From positions 186,001 to 250,000 of the forward strand of contig NZ_FXTC01000005.1 of assembly GCF_900182655.1 (NCBI RefSeq): DNA of 64,000 bases. Direction: 5' to 3'. Below the pieces are notes generated by a model, which saw only the letters and a list, made by a program, of their open reading frames with translations, was not told the origin of the DNA and searched no databases. Made by a program: the position numbers and the translations under genes. Below are positions 36,040 to 44,997 of the stretch, in pieces; position 1 is the first letter of the stretch, and every line of letters begins with the position of its first letter. Origin of the DNA: Chryseobacterium rhizoplanae. Its GTDB lineage: Bacteria; Bacteroidota; Bacteroidia; Flavobacteriales; Weeksellaceae.

Positions 36040-36819
36040 TCAATTTTGTTTTTGCTTTTTCAGCCAGTTATTGATTTGTATTCGGAGCAAACTGTCCTTT
36101 TTGTTAAATAGTATAGCTTTTACAAAAGAAGGACTGATTTTTTTATCAAGTGACATCCATGAAAGTGCGGGTTCCAGTTCTTTACGATATTGAGCTTCTG
36201 ATTCATCAGTAAACATAATATCCGCCTTATCAGAAAGCAAAAGATGGAAAGTTTCAGAATTATTGGCAACCCATACCAGAGTTGCATGCTTAATATTCTT
36301 TTTAGCAAAACTTTCATTGGTTCCTCCAATATTCTCAACGACTCTTACTCCGATCTCGTCTATACTTCTAAAGTCAGTAAACCGTGCATAATCTGCTTTT
36401 CTGAAAAGTGCCACTTTGCGGTCTACATGTAAAGGAATAGAAAAACTGAATAACTGAGCTCTCTCCTTATTTACAGAAATCCCCCCGACCGCTATTCTGA
36501 ATCTCCCGTTCTGCATATCTTTCGACAGCTGTTTCCAGCTTGTTTTCAAAAAAATAATATCCTGACCTGTGTCTTTTCCAAATCGTCTCATCAGATCAAT
36601 ATCCTTTCCGCTAAACTGATGCGTAATGCTATCATATAGCGTAAATGGAGGATAATCTCCTGTAGTACCTACATATAACATATCAGAATTACTCTTCTCA
36701 ACAGTATTAAGCTGATGGCAAGAACTTATAAAACCCATACTTAATGCATACACCAGATATGGAATTCTATTACTACCAGCAACCCAACAATTAAAAATGG
36801 GAATACCAATTTTTTTCAT
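36040..36819 (-). CDS. Periplasmic amino-acid-type binding lipoprotein (SBP_bac_3)
   Basis: About 259 aa from the ATG at 36819; the longer frame to 36876 adds residues before a usual start. A hydrophobic leader ends in FISSC, a plausible lipobox. The mature part is a family 3 solute-binding fold: VGTTGDYPPFTLYD, QFSGKDIDLMRRFG, RFRIAVGGISVNKERAQLFSF and GVRVVENIGGTNESF. It resembles the cyclohexadienyl/arogenate dehydratase-like branch as well as amino-acid binding proteins. No transporter genes adjoin it. It follows the esterase and a secreted protein on the same strand. Confidence 0.75.
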   Translation of the reverse strand: MKKIGIPIFNCWVAGSNRIPYLVYALSMGFISSCHQLNTVEKSNSDMLYVGTTGDYPPFTLYDSITHQFSGKDIDLMRRFGKDTGQDIIFLKTSWKQLSKDMQNGRFRIAVGGISVNKERAQLFSFSIPLHVDRKVALFRKADYARFTDFRSIDEIGVRVVENIGGTNESFAKKNIKHATLVWVANNSETFHLLLSDKADIMFTDESEAQYRKELEPALSWMSLDKKISPSFVKAILFNKKDSLLRIQINNWLKKQKQN

Positions 36820-36976
36820 ATTTGTAAATAATATTAATACAACCTGTACTGCTACAATAGTTGGTAGTCGATTCATATAAAAAACAGCTACAAATAGTAG
36901 CTACTGATGTAAAATCAATAGTGAGAGAACACCGCTATCAAAAAACGCACAAAAATATTAATCAATTTTAATGTTG

Positions 36977-37567
36977 CTAATTCTGGTTCAGCATTTTTAT
37001 GATCATATCAACATTCCTTGCAAAACAATCGGTTAATTTTATTTTGACAGCATTACTCTGGTTTAGCTTTTTGTTTTCTATATCAATTTCCTTCCTTATA
37101 TCAGATCTTCTCTTTTCATCTCTCTCCGTGGTAAGCTGATCTTTTAATTCATTGATATGCAATGTTAAATTCGTAATTCTGTCCAAAAGGCTTTTATAAT
37201 CATTTTTGATGTTGGTCATCCCCCCGTAATTGTCCTGTAAAACAATATGGCCAGCCTTATAGATTACCTTTCTGTTTTGGATTTCAAAGGTACTGTTAAA
37301 CGAAGGAAAGGTAGATTGGGTGTCATTATAATGCATCAGGGATAATCGCTCATCAAAAGACAATATACCCAGATCCCGATCATCTGTTCTGATGAAGTAC
37401 TGCAGAGAATTGTCTGTAAGCCACTTTTTTAACATCGGATAGATATCTTTTTTCTTTTTTGACGTATTGATTATTTTTGTATACATATAATCACCATTTA
37501 CCAGCTCTACACTCTGAGCATTCATAAATACAACGATCAGAAGACATAATAAAGACAGTTTTTTCAT
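36977..37567 (-). CDS. Secreted protein of unknown function
   Basis: 196 aa with a signal peptide (MKKLSLLCLLIVVFMNAQS). The body shows no recognised domain; residues about 120-175 are highly charged and heptad-like (QLTTERDEKRRSDIRKEID), suggesting a coiled coil. It lies 12 bases behind the esterase gene, so the two are co-transcribed. Function not recognised. Confidence 0.6.
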   Translation of the reverse strand: MKKLSLLCLLIVVFMNAQSVELVNGDYMYTKIINTSKKKKDIYPMLKKWLTDNSLQYFIRTDDRDLGILSFDERLSLMHYNDTQSTFPSFNSTFEIQNRKVIYKAGHIVLQDNYGGMTNIKNDYKSLLDRITNLTLHINELKDQLTTERDEKRRSDIRKEIDIENKKLNQSNAVKIKLTDCFARNVDMIIKMLNQN

Positions 37568-37579
37568 GGTACATGTTTT

Positions 37580-38629
37580 TTATTGTTTTTTACTGCTCTT
37601 GTTTTTAACCGTTGAAGACAGGAAAGCAGTGGCTTTTTCCAATGCCATTTTTCCGGCTGCGTTATTAAAATCAAACTGATATTCATGAGGAAGTAGCGGT
37701 TTATAGTTATTGGGAAAAAATAAGGTATCAACCTTAACATTCAGTCGTGCAAGTTTTCTTGCAAACATATAAGACTGGCTAGCCAGAGGATCCGCATTTC
37801 CCACACTGATAAATGCAGGAGGAAATGCAGGAGTAACATAATCAGCAACAGAAGCAGTTGCTACTTCAGGATCATGGATAAAGTTCCTGGTTCCGGTATA
37901 TGCCCAGAATACTGTTCTCAGAAAATCCTTACCAGGACCACGCGAATCAGCTTGCTTGATATCATTGAGATCATAGGCACCACAAAATAACAATACAGCA
38001 CGCAGCTGTTCTCTTTTCAGCGCAGATTTAATGTTAAACTTCGCAGCATAAGCAGGTTCAGAGATGATGTTGGCCAGCTGTGCGGCAATTTGTGCACCAC
38101 CGGAATCACCTGCGATGATCATAGAGCCTGAATCAATATGAAGGGTAGCAAAGTTTTTATTGAGATAATCCAATGCGGCGTTAGCCTGAATTACAGGAGT
38201 AGGGTAAGTATACTCAGGAGCAACCGAATAATCTATCGCTGCAACAGTATATCCTTTACCAGCCAACATTCTGCAGTAGTTACCCACAATCTCTTTGCTC
38301 CCGGAAACCCATCCCCCTCCATGAATCCACACAATGGTAGGAAGCTTTTCAACGGTGGTTGAAATAGAATCAGGGAAATGAACATCCAGTAAAGCCTCTT
38401 TATCGTTCTCCCTATAATTAAGATCATACACAGTACTGATTTCAGAATGTAGAAATGGTTCAAGTTCTTCCGATTGCCGTCTGCCATTCTCGTTAAGCTC
38501 GTGACGGATCAACAGAGAACGAGGCCACGGACTTATCTGGCTAAAAATAAAAATACCTGCAGCTATCATGATAATAGTCGTAAGGGTCCAGACAAGAACT
38601 CTCCTGATTTTATGTTCATTTGTTTTCAT
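37580..38629 (-). CDS. Membrane-anchored alpha/beta hydrolase (esterase/lipase, HSL-like)
   Basis: About 349 aa from the ATG at 38629. One N-terminal transmembrane segment (VWTLTTIIMIAAGIFIFS) anchors it, with the catalytic domain outside. The oxyanion motif HGGGW is in IVWIHGGGWVSGS, the nucleophile in IIAGDSGGAQIA, the acid in VGNADPLAS and the His in LLPHEYQF. All triad elements are present, matching hormone-sensitive-lipase-type esterases. It opens a small cargo operon. Confidence 0.82.
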   Translation of the reverse strand: MKTNEHKIRRVLVWTLTTIIMIAAGIFIFSQISPWPRSLLIRHELNENGRRQSEELEPFLHSEISTVYDLNYRENDKEALLDVHFPDSISTTVEKLPTIVWIHGGGWVSGSKEIVGNYCRMLAGKGYTVAAIDYSVAPEYTYPTPVIQANAALDYLNKNFATLHIDSGSMIIAGDSGGAQIAAQLANIISEPAYAAKFNIKSALKREQLRAVLLFCGAYDLNDIKQADSRGPGKDFLRTVFWAYTGTRNFIHDPEVATASVADYVTPAFPPAFISVGNADPLASQSYMFARKLARLNVKVDTLFFPNNYKPLLPHEYQFDFNNAAGKMALEKATAFLSSTVKNKSSKKQ

Positions 38630-39118
38630 ATTTGTTAATAGTAATTTCAAACTGTCAGTACGAAACTATTCTCACTTTTTATTTTGACTTCCCTTGGATG
38701 GAGAAGGAGTACCTCTGTTACTATCAAACAACAAAGTGCGCCGTGAAAAATATAGTTTCTCTACTTATTACTGTAAATGTAAAGCTTCTGCCTTATAAGT
38801 ATTTCACAATACTCATAGTTTTATATGGAAATGAACATAGTATAATTACTACTGTAATATAATGGAACTTTTCATATTCAACCGGTAAAAAGGCAGCTAA
38901 GGTATGGAGGGCATCCCTGGCCTGGCCTGTCAAAAGACTACCGCATAACGGACTACTTCCCCAAGGGGGCCCTTCCATTATTCAGTTTCCTTTTGCCTTC
39001 TCTTTTGACCTCCTTTCCTGGCTGCTTTCTTTTTTCCGGTTTTTCTTTTGAAAAATAAAAAGAATGAGCAGAATTGTGGGAGAAGAAATTGAAAAAATGT
39101 TTAATTAAAGTACGGGAA
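38630..39118. other. Gene-free spacer between cargo operon and RadC-like gene
   Basis: About 490 bases with divergent promoters expected. No RNA gene or repeat recognised apart from short palindromes such as AAGGGGGCCCTT near 38962-38973. Confidence 0.45.
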
Positions 39119-39595
39119 ATGCAAGTCTCTGCCGTATTCAGAGCACCAACGATGAAATTTAACATAGTAAACGAAGTTAAACTGACCTATACAAGGAAAG
39201 GGAATAGTGAAAAAACAGTACTGAGCTCCAGAGATGCCAGCGATATTTTTCGGGAACATTTTGATATTGATCAGATCGATTACAGGGAATCATTTTACGC
39301 CCTATATATGAATCAGGCCAATAAGGTCTTAGGAATACAAAAAATATCAGAATCCGGAATTACCTCTTCTCTGGTTGATATCAGAATTATTATGCAGGGT
39401 GCATTGCTATGCAATGCAGTGTCGCTTATCATAGCCCATAATCACCCTTCGGGTAACCTGAAACCTTCCCATGAAGATATCAACATCACCCTGAAAATAA
39501 AAGAAGCAGGTCAATTATTGAATATTAATCTGCTGGATCATTGTATAATGACCTCAGCGGACTCATTCTCTTTCTCAGATGAAGGATTATTATAA
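39119..39595 (+). CDS. RadC-like JAB domain protein
   Basis: About 158 aa from the ATG at 39119; an ATG at 39152 is also possible, and the longer frame at 39074 needs TTG. The JAMM metal motif is complete (IIAHNHPSGNLKPSHED: H-x-H-P-S-G-x(7)-D). RadC-type JAB proteins are frequent on Bacteroidota ICEs beside the tra operon. Their role is unknown; helicase or DNA-repair links for RadC have been questioned. It is convergent with the end of the tra operon. Confidence 0.85.
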   Translation: MQVSAVFRAPTMKFNIVNEVKLTYTRKGNSEKTVLSSRDASDIFREHFDIDQIDYRESFYALYMNQANKVLGIQKISESGITSSLVDIRIIMQGALLCNAVSLIIAHNHPSGNLKPSHEDINITLKIKEAGQLLNINLLDHCIMTSADSFSFSDEGLL

Positions 39596-39620
39596 ATGAT
39601 CTTAATCTGCTGAAAAATAA

Positions 39621-39702
39621 GAATCCAGAGCCAACTAATGACCTGGATTCTTGTGGCGTCGCGAAAAGATGATTAGCCTTCGAAGGCTGGTCACCTTTTC
39701 GC
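39621..39702. terminator. Double hairpin between RadC-like gene and tra operon
   Basis: An 8-bp stem GAATCCAG/CTGGATTC (39621-39650) is followed by a 42-base near-perfect palindrome (39661-39702, arms GCGAAAAG...AGCCTTC). It lies between convergent genes. The first hairpin is a weak terminator; the palindrome has no T-run and may instead be a protein-binding or structural site. Confidence 0.5.
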
Positions 39703-39777
39703 AAACATTAAAAACAATACTTCTCCCTTTATTAATAATCCTGATAAAAGATTACAGCCGGCCGGGATACGCATTAA

Positions 39778-40263
39778 TTAAATATTCATTAACTCAATGG
39801 CATGGCTTTCTCCGTTTGCTTTTTTGCTGTTAAACTGAAATTCAATTTTCTTCTCATTTCCGAAAGTGTCGGAAATCCACACCGTAAATGACTGTGAAAC
39901 GTCCGAAGTTGATGTGTAATACAGTCTGAATTCTCTCTCAAAAAGCCTATAAGAATCATTGGGAAAATACGGTTGAGTATTGTAGTACTGCAATTTTCCT
40001 GTTCCCTCAAACTGAAAATATCGGAGATGATATTGAGTATCTTCAAAGTTACCTTCAGGATGAATTTTAATACGAATTTCAACATATTCATCTTTGGCAA
40101 TATTCTTAGGAACAGGCATAACTGAAATCTCAAAAGGGAAATTCTGCCGGATTTCAAGATCATTCTGTGCACATGAGGAAAGGCCGAGTTCACTTACCAG
40201 TAAAACAAGCAGTATAAATAAAGTAGAAAGAGTAGATCTTGTTATTTTTATTATAGTATTCAT
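39778..40263 (-). CDS. traQ: Conjugal transfer protein TraQ (DUF3872)
   Basis: 161 aa with an N-terminal hydrophobic signal and lipobox-like LGLSSCAQ. It contains the Bacteroidota TraQ features ISVMPVPKNIAKDEYVEIRIKI, ... QYHLRYFQFEGTGKL and the beta-rich ending DVSQSFTVWISD. It is the last gene of the tra operon, 14 bases behind traO, and is exported. The exact role in the secretion channel is unknown. Confidence 0.82.
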   Translation of the reverse strand: MNTIIKITRSTLSTLFILLVLLVSELGLSSCAQNDLEIRQNFPFEISVMPVPKNIAKDEYVEIRIKIHPEGNFEDTQYHLRYFQFEGTGKLQYYNTQPYFPNDSYRLFEREFRLYYTSTSDVSQSFTVWISDTFGNEKKIEFQFNSKKANGESHAIELMNI

Positions 40264-40277
40264 ATGATTGTTGTTTT

Positions 40278-40835
40278 TTATAAATTAAATCTTATACCTA
40301 TTCCCAAAGATGGGTTTAGTAGTTTTCCAGATGTGTTCCAGAGCAGTTTCGTTCTTCCGGAAACAATCAGTACCCAGCGATCTGACAGGTAGGTTTCAAG
40401 GCTTAATCCACCGCCAGCACCATAAATAAAAGAAGATTCACTAATCAATTGAGCACCGTCATATAATGCCGTATTCCCACTGTTATTTTTTTCATATCCG
40501 CCTATGCCATATAATGCAGCGTTAATCACAAAATTTCTGCTTCTATCGGATATCAGATTGAAACTATATCCACCCAGTCCCATGTAAGTTTCTACAGAAA
40601 TAACCGTATCCTTGTAATCAATTATCCTCCTTACGTATTCAAATGAGTAGGTACTGTAATCCCCCTTCCCAGAATGAATAACCATTCCTACCCCTGCATA
40701 ATAATTTTTGATTATTTCCTGCTGCAGTAATCCGGTATTAAATTCTACTCCTATTTGGTTGGGAAACATACGCTGAGCTGTCAGGCTGTTGCTGAAAATA
40801 AGCAACAGGTATATAATAGTTATTATCTTTTTCAT
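40278..40835 (-). CDS. traO: Conjugal transfer protein TraO
   Basis: 185 aa with a signal peptide (MKKIITIIYLLLIFSNSLTAQ). The beta-rich body (YYAGVGMVIHSGKGDYSTYSFEYV, YGAGGGLSLETYLSDRW) ends in NPSLGIGIRFNL, typical of a small outer-membrane barrel. It lies between traN and traQ in standard order. It probably sits in the outer membrane as part of the mating channel. Confidence 0.82.
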   Translation of the reverse strand: MKKIITIIYLLLIFSNSLTAQRMFPNQIGVEFNTGLLQQEIIKNYYAGVGMVIHSGKGDYSTYSFEYVRRIIDYKDTVISVETYMGLGGYSFNLISDRSRNFVINAALYGIGGYEKNNSGNTALYDGAQLISESSFIYGAGGGLSLETYLSDRWVLIVSGRTKLLWNTSGKLLNPSLGIGIRFNL

Positions 40836-40836
40836 C

Positions 40837-41733
40837 TTACTTCATTTGTATGGGTAAATCTTTTAAAACTCTGGCTTGAATAAGATCATCATTTTCTATC
40901 TGCAGTTTCTGATGACGATTTCCACTCTTTTCGAACATCTCGATTCTCAATACCTTCCCATCCAGCAGACTCACCTGATCCAGCAGAAAAATCATCCTGT
41001 TTTCAGATTGATGAGAAACATAGTCAATCTGCGGATATGCACGAATCGGTTTAAGCAACTTATCCTGTACAATAGTCCTCTTCAGGCTTCTCTTATCAGC
41101 TATTTTAAATTGAATAAAATCAATTTCGTAATCCATTGGACTACTGTTTTTAATATCAATAACAAAGTATATTTTTCCTTCATCAACGTATAGGGATCTC
41201 AGCGAAAACTGAATTCCATAACTTTTCGTACTGATATGTTTAAAGATCCTTTTAGGATACTGGTACAGGTTTTCAAGAAACCTTTGTACAACCGTTCCTG
41301 ATCCCAAATCTTCAAAGAAAACCTCTGTGAAATTTTCCTTTTCTTGCATTCGCTGCAAGTTCAGAAAATCATAGCTCAACGTATTAGGATTCGAATTGTA
41401 GACAACCTCAAAACTGTAAAATTTTCCGTCTTCAGTAATTACCGAGAAATTAGTCTCCTCCTCAAAATCACGTACTGACGATTTAAGCCTTAGAACATTC
41501 CCAACATCTTCAGCCTTACCAGCAATAAGAAGATCACTCCCCAAGTCAACATAACGAATTAATGAAGGAAACAGGAGATGGGTAGTTTTCTGGTAGGTAA
41601 CTTCAATTCGGTATGACTGTACTTTAGCCTCATCCGGTAAACTATCTATTATTGTAGAATCCTGAGCACATATTTTACTTATGAGCAATACAAAAATGAA
41701 GATGAAAGTTTGATTACGTATTTTTGAATTCAT
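40837..41733 (-). CDS. traN: Conjugal transfer protein TraN (DUF4138, VirB9-like)
   Basis: 298 aa with a signal peptide (IFVLLISKICAQ). Family features include YQKTTHLLFPSLIRYVDLGS, LRLKSSVRDFEEETNFSVITEDG and the C-terminal VDEGKIYFVIDIKNSSPMDYEIDFIQF. It is a periplasmic/outer-membrane channel subunit considered equivalent to VirB9. It ends one base before traO. Confidence 0.88.
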   Translation of the reverse strand: MNSKIRNQTFIFIFVLLISKICAQDSTIIDSLPDEAKVQSYRIEVTYQKTTHLLFPSLIRYVDLGSDLLIAGKAEDVGNVLRLKSSVRDFEEETNFSVITEDGKFYSFEVVYNSNPNTLSYDFLNLQRMQEKENFTEVFFEDLGSGTVVQRFLENLYQYPKRIFKHISTKSYGIQFSLRSLYVDEGKIYFVIDIKNSSPMDYEIDFIQFKIADKRSLKRTIVQDKLLKPIRAYPQIDYVSHQSENRMIFLLDQVSLLDGKVLRIEMFEKSGNRHQKLQIENDDLIQARVLKDLPIQMK

Positions 41734-41751
41734 AATGTAGTGGTTTTGTAA

Positions 41752-43050
41752 TTAATTATTTTTTGAAACAAGAAATACCTGATGCCCAGCCTTTGCTAGG
41801 ACTTTAGACTGTCTCACTCTCTTTTGAAAATACCCTGATAATCCTTGAACGACTCCCCTGCTCAAATCAGCACTAATCTGCTGTCCGGCTGACTGTGTCA
41901 TCATAATATTGGTTCCTGAGCTTTGACTCATATGGGCAACAATATCATTAACCGCATTTTGTTCCGGTGAATAAGGAATGTAAACTCCAGGCTGACCATC
42001 ATTATCATGAATATTAATCTCAACCGGATAAATATTTTCCTTGTATTCTATGGACGATATTTTAAGCTGTAGTCTTCCACCCTGAAATTTTCCAGAAGCA
42101 GTAAGCAGTGTTCTGGCCGGTATTTCTGTTTGCCCAATAATCATAGCTTCTGAAAGTCTGATTAATATTGTACTTTCATTGGTTAAGACTTTTGTTTCAT
42201 GAATAATGCCTTTGATCGCATTTTTGGAATGGAACTGCCTGTCTGAATCATTTTGAATACCTTCAAACCTATTATGATAAAGTCCCGCCACAAAAGAACT
42301 GTCATAGAGTGCCCTGTATAATGATGAAACAATATTTCGTCTGACAGGTTTTGCAGATGTTATAAAAATCTGCTTCTCTTCAGGTTTTTTATCTTCCTGA
42401 ACTTTTCCTGTATGCTCTTCCGATTTAGAAGATGCAGGGAGATACTTCGCAGCCATTTGATAGGATTTTTCCATCAATGCGAGCTGATCATTGATTCCGA
42501 ATGCTGTAGATGGATGATTATTTTGTAAAGCTTCATTTTTTAATCTTGAGATTTCTTTCTTAAGATGATTGACCTGCTGATCATCCTTTTGATAGAAAGA
42601 ATGTAAGGTACTCTGGACATCCCTATAACTATTAAGAGCATTCCGATCAGAATAGGAATGTCCACCTGTATTATCTGATACTCTGGCTGGCTTCCCATTA
42701 GAATGTACGTTAATCTGATCAGTCCAATAATCAGAAAGCGTTGCCATCGCATTCTTTTTTTCCTCACTTTTCTTTTCTAAAAGCTCCTGCTCATAAGCTT
42801 TCTGCTTATCAGACTGAAGCTGATCTCCTTTTGCCTGCGGGATACCTGTGTTAAAGCCAGAATCTTCAATAATTTCACTTTCTTTGGGTCTAAAAATCAG
42901 ATAGAAACAGCAAGCACATACCATGGTCATTAAAAAATAAATGACAGGCTTTTTAGCTCTCTCCCATTTTAATTTTTTAACGCTGTTTGATTCATTTTCT
43001 GTCTCAGGTGACCCACCTTCCGTTATTTTAATTTTATTTGAATCTCTCAT
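41752..43050 (-). CDS. traM: Conjugal transfer protein TraM (VirB10-like)
   Basis: 432 aa. A single N-terminal membrane segment (VIYFLMTMVCACCFYLIF) is followed by a long, charged, flexible region (residues about 60-240) and a C-terminal TraM domain (TIHETKVLTNESTILIRLSEA, IPARTLLTASGKF, GRLQLKISSIEY). It spans the envelope and connects inner and outer channel rings. It overlaps traL by 17 bases. Confidence 0.88.
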   Translation of the reverse strand: MRDSNKIKITEGGSPETENESNSVKKLKWERAKKPVIYFLMTMVCACCFYLIFRPKESEIIEDSGFNTGIPQAKGDQLQSDKQKAYEQELLEKKSEEKKNAMATLSDYWTDQINVHSNGKPARVSDNTGGHSYSDRNALNSYRDVQSTLHSFYQKDDQQVNHLKKEISRLKNEALQNNHPSTAFGINDQLALMEKSYQMAAKYLPASSKSEEHTGKVQEDKKPEEKQIFITSAKPVRRNIVSSLYRALYDSSFVAGLYHNRFEGIQNDSDRQFHSKNAIKGIIHETKVLTNESTILIRLSEAMIIGQTEIPARTLLTASGKFQGGRLQLKISSIEYKENIYPVEINIHDNDGQPGVYIPYSPEQNAVNDIVAHMSQSSGTNIMMTQSAGQQISADLSRGVVQGLSGYFQKRVRQSKVLAKAGHQVFLVSKNN

Positions 43051-43327
43051 TATAGTTCTTTTTTTTAATCTGGCTAACAGAATCTTTATTTTCGCTGATT
43101 TTCTTCAAAGCAGCATGACCTGAAATCGTACTAACATGACCGATAAACATTGTATTGGTCTTATTTCCTGTCGATGCGCATATACTGACAATCATCAGAA
43201 TTGTAAGAACAGTGTACCCTACGAGAAAAAATTTGGTAAGTATTCTCTGCCGTTTCACGGGCAAAAATTTCCATTTTCTGTCTACCCATAAGGCATAACA
43301 TTGTATTGTGTGGATTATTGTTTTCAT
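43034..43327 (-). CDS. traL: Small conjugal transfer protein TraL-like (DUF3989)
   Basis: 97 aa with one transmembrane segment (FFLVGYTVLTILMIVSICAS). The pattern CYALWVDRKWKFLPVKRQRILTKFF before the helix fits the small DUF3989/TraL protein found between traK and traM in this operon type. Role in the family is unknown. It overlaps the traM start. Confidence 0.75.
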   Translation of the reverse strand: MKTIIHTIQCYALWVDRKWKFLPVKRQRILTKFFLVGYTVLTILMIVSICASTGNKTNTMFIGHVSTISGHAALKKISENKDSVSQIKKKNYNERFK

Positions 43328-43338
43328 TATTTTGTTTT

Positions 43339-43962
43339 TTAACGTTCAACAGTTTCTACATCTTTGTTATCAACAACAGTAAATTTTTCTATGATAAATC
43401 CCTGAGGATTACTGTCGGAACGGACAGAATTAACAAGAGAGCACTCGGTAAATAGACTTCTGGTTGTAAGATTACTTGATCTTATAATAAACTGTTTTGC
43501 AAATGTTTTTACTTGATAAGGGTAATGATTAAAGTCGGCAATGACACTGTCAATCTCAATCCGCTGCTGTATATTACCGGAAATCATTCTGTTGTAATAT
43601 CCCTTCTCAGAAAGATCCTTATAATAGTTATATGCAGACTGGTCGGCGAGATTAAATGCTCTTTTGACATTACTCTCAATAGCATTCTTATCCGGCGCTA
43701 TAGTAAAGAAAAGTTCGTGAAAACGCCTTATATGTTCTCTGGCTTCTACAGGCCGGTTGATTGACATATCCTGGGATAATGCGAGCATCAAAGACTTGCC
43801 GTTATCAAGTACATAAATTTTCTCACGCTGTTTTTCAGCGAACTGGTAGGATTTAAACACCACTACACCCATTACACCAAAACATAAAACAGCAAAAATA
43901 AAAGAGAACAAACGGATCTGTTTGAAACTGCTTTCAATATTTCTTAAAGTTTTAAATTCCAT
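43339..43962 (-). CDS. traK: Conjugal transfer protein TraK (VirB8-like)
   Basis: 207 aa. It starts MEFKTLRNIESSFKQIRLFSFIF, with one N-terminal transmembrane segment, then a periplasmic domain with YVLDNGKSLMLALSQDMSINRPVEAREHI and the ending GFIIEKFTVVDNKDVETVER. These are characteristic of Bacteroidota TraK. It is an inner-membrane scaffold subunit and lies between traJ and traL. Confidence 0.9.
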   Translation of the reverse strand: MEFKTLRNIESSFKQIRLFSFIFAVLCFGVMGVVVFKSYQFAEKQREKIYVLDNGKSLMLALSQDMSINRPVEAREHIRRFHELFFTIAPDKNAIESNVKRAFNLADQSAYNYYKDLSEKGYYNRMISGNIQQRIEIDSVIADFNHYPYQVKTFAKQFIIRSSNLTTRSLFTECSLVNSVRSDSNPQGFIIEKFTVVDNKDVETVER

Positions 43963-43974
43963 AGGGTACTATTT

Positions 43975-44997
43975 TTATTTTAATAATCTGCCTGAAATAT
44001 TACCGGTAGCAGAACCTGCTGCCGCTCCTGCAATATTGCTTGATTTTGTGGCAGTCTGGTTGACATTCCGCATAAAGTTTCCTCCACCTCCCGCCTGGAT
44101 CACCCATCCGGTGACAGTTGGAACGGTAAAGTAGCCTATAATACCGATCACCATATAAATGATGTACACTGTATTAGAAGTATCAGGGATAAAGTCAGGA
44201 TCCGCAAGCATTTCTATGTCTCTTTCTATCATGAGCGACTGAATCTTGGCAAGAATAGAACTGAATATATCTGCAACAGGCAGCCATAAATACACGCTGA
44301 TGTAGCGGGTGAGCCACTGCGTTAATGTTGTCTGAAATCCATCCCAAACCGATATTGCAAATGCAATAGGTCCTAATATGGAAAGTACTATCAGAAAAAA
44401 AGTTCGTATGGTATCAATAGCCAAAGCAGCTGCCTGGAAGAGAATTTCCAGAAATTCACGGAAACCGTCTCTTATGCTTTTTTTAATCTCAAACATTTCT
44501 CTTTCAATATACATACCCGACATTGTAACCAGATCAGAAGGTGACCAACCCAATTCTTCAAGTTTTTTATCAAACTCTTCATTGGAAATCAGATAAGCCA
44601 TTTCAGGGTTTCTTAGCATAGCTACCCTCTCTAAAAGGTCTTTTTGCTGCTGCAGCCCATTGAGATCCAACACTTGATTTTCAAGCATCGAATGGCTTCC
44701 TTGAACGATTGGGCTGAGAACACCATTAATACCGCCTAAGACCAAAGTGCTGAAAAACATAATACAGAGCCCAATAGCAAAAGGCCTGAGCATTGGAAAC
44801 AGATCTATAGGTTCAGCACGGCTCAGCGACTGCCATGCCTTGATGGCAACATAAAATAACGCTCCCAATCCTGCAACTCCTTTGGCAACAGCAGCCATGT
44901 CTGCACACAGCGGCATCATTTCCTCGTATACTGATTTTAAAACTTCATGTAAATTAATAGGCTCCATCTTACCAGTATTTTTGGTTAGAAGTTCCAT
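43975..44997 (-). CDS. traJ: Conjugal transfer protein TraJ (VirB6-like)
   Basis: 340 aa polytopic inner-membrane protein with about six to seven helices (KGVAGLGALFYVAIKAW, PFAIGLCIMFFSTLVLGGING, TFFLIVLSILGPIAFAISV, YIIYMVIGIIGYFTVPTVTGWVIQ). The Gly/Ala-rich C-terminus (NIAGAAAGSATGNISG) is usual for TraJ. It corresponds to VirB6 in the inner-membrane channel. Its start overlaps the traI end by 29 bases; a start a few codons later (44967, MEPINLHEVL) would avoid this. Confidence 0.9.
   Translation of the reverse strand: MELLTKNTGKMEPINLHEVLKSVYEEMMPLCADMAAVAKGVAGLGALFYVAIKAWQSLSRAEPIDLFPMLRPFAIGLCIMFFSTLVLGGINGVLSPIVQGSHSMLENQVLDLNGLQQQKDLLERVAMLRNPEMAYLISNEEFDKKLEELGWSPSDLVTMSGMYIEREMFEIKKSIRDGFREFLEILFQAAALAIDTIRTFFLIVLSILGPIAFAISVWDGFQTTLTQWLTRYISVYLWLPVADIFSSILAKIQSLMIERDIEMLADPDFIPDTSNTVYIIYMVIGIIGYFTVPTVTGWVIQAGGGGNFMRNVNQTATKSSNIAGAAAGSATGNISGRLLK

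Noticed and set aside
39074..39118. Extended start of the RadC-like gene using TTG.
   Set aside because: The extra residues are outside the family, and ATG codons at 39119 and 39152 are available.
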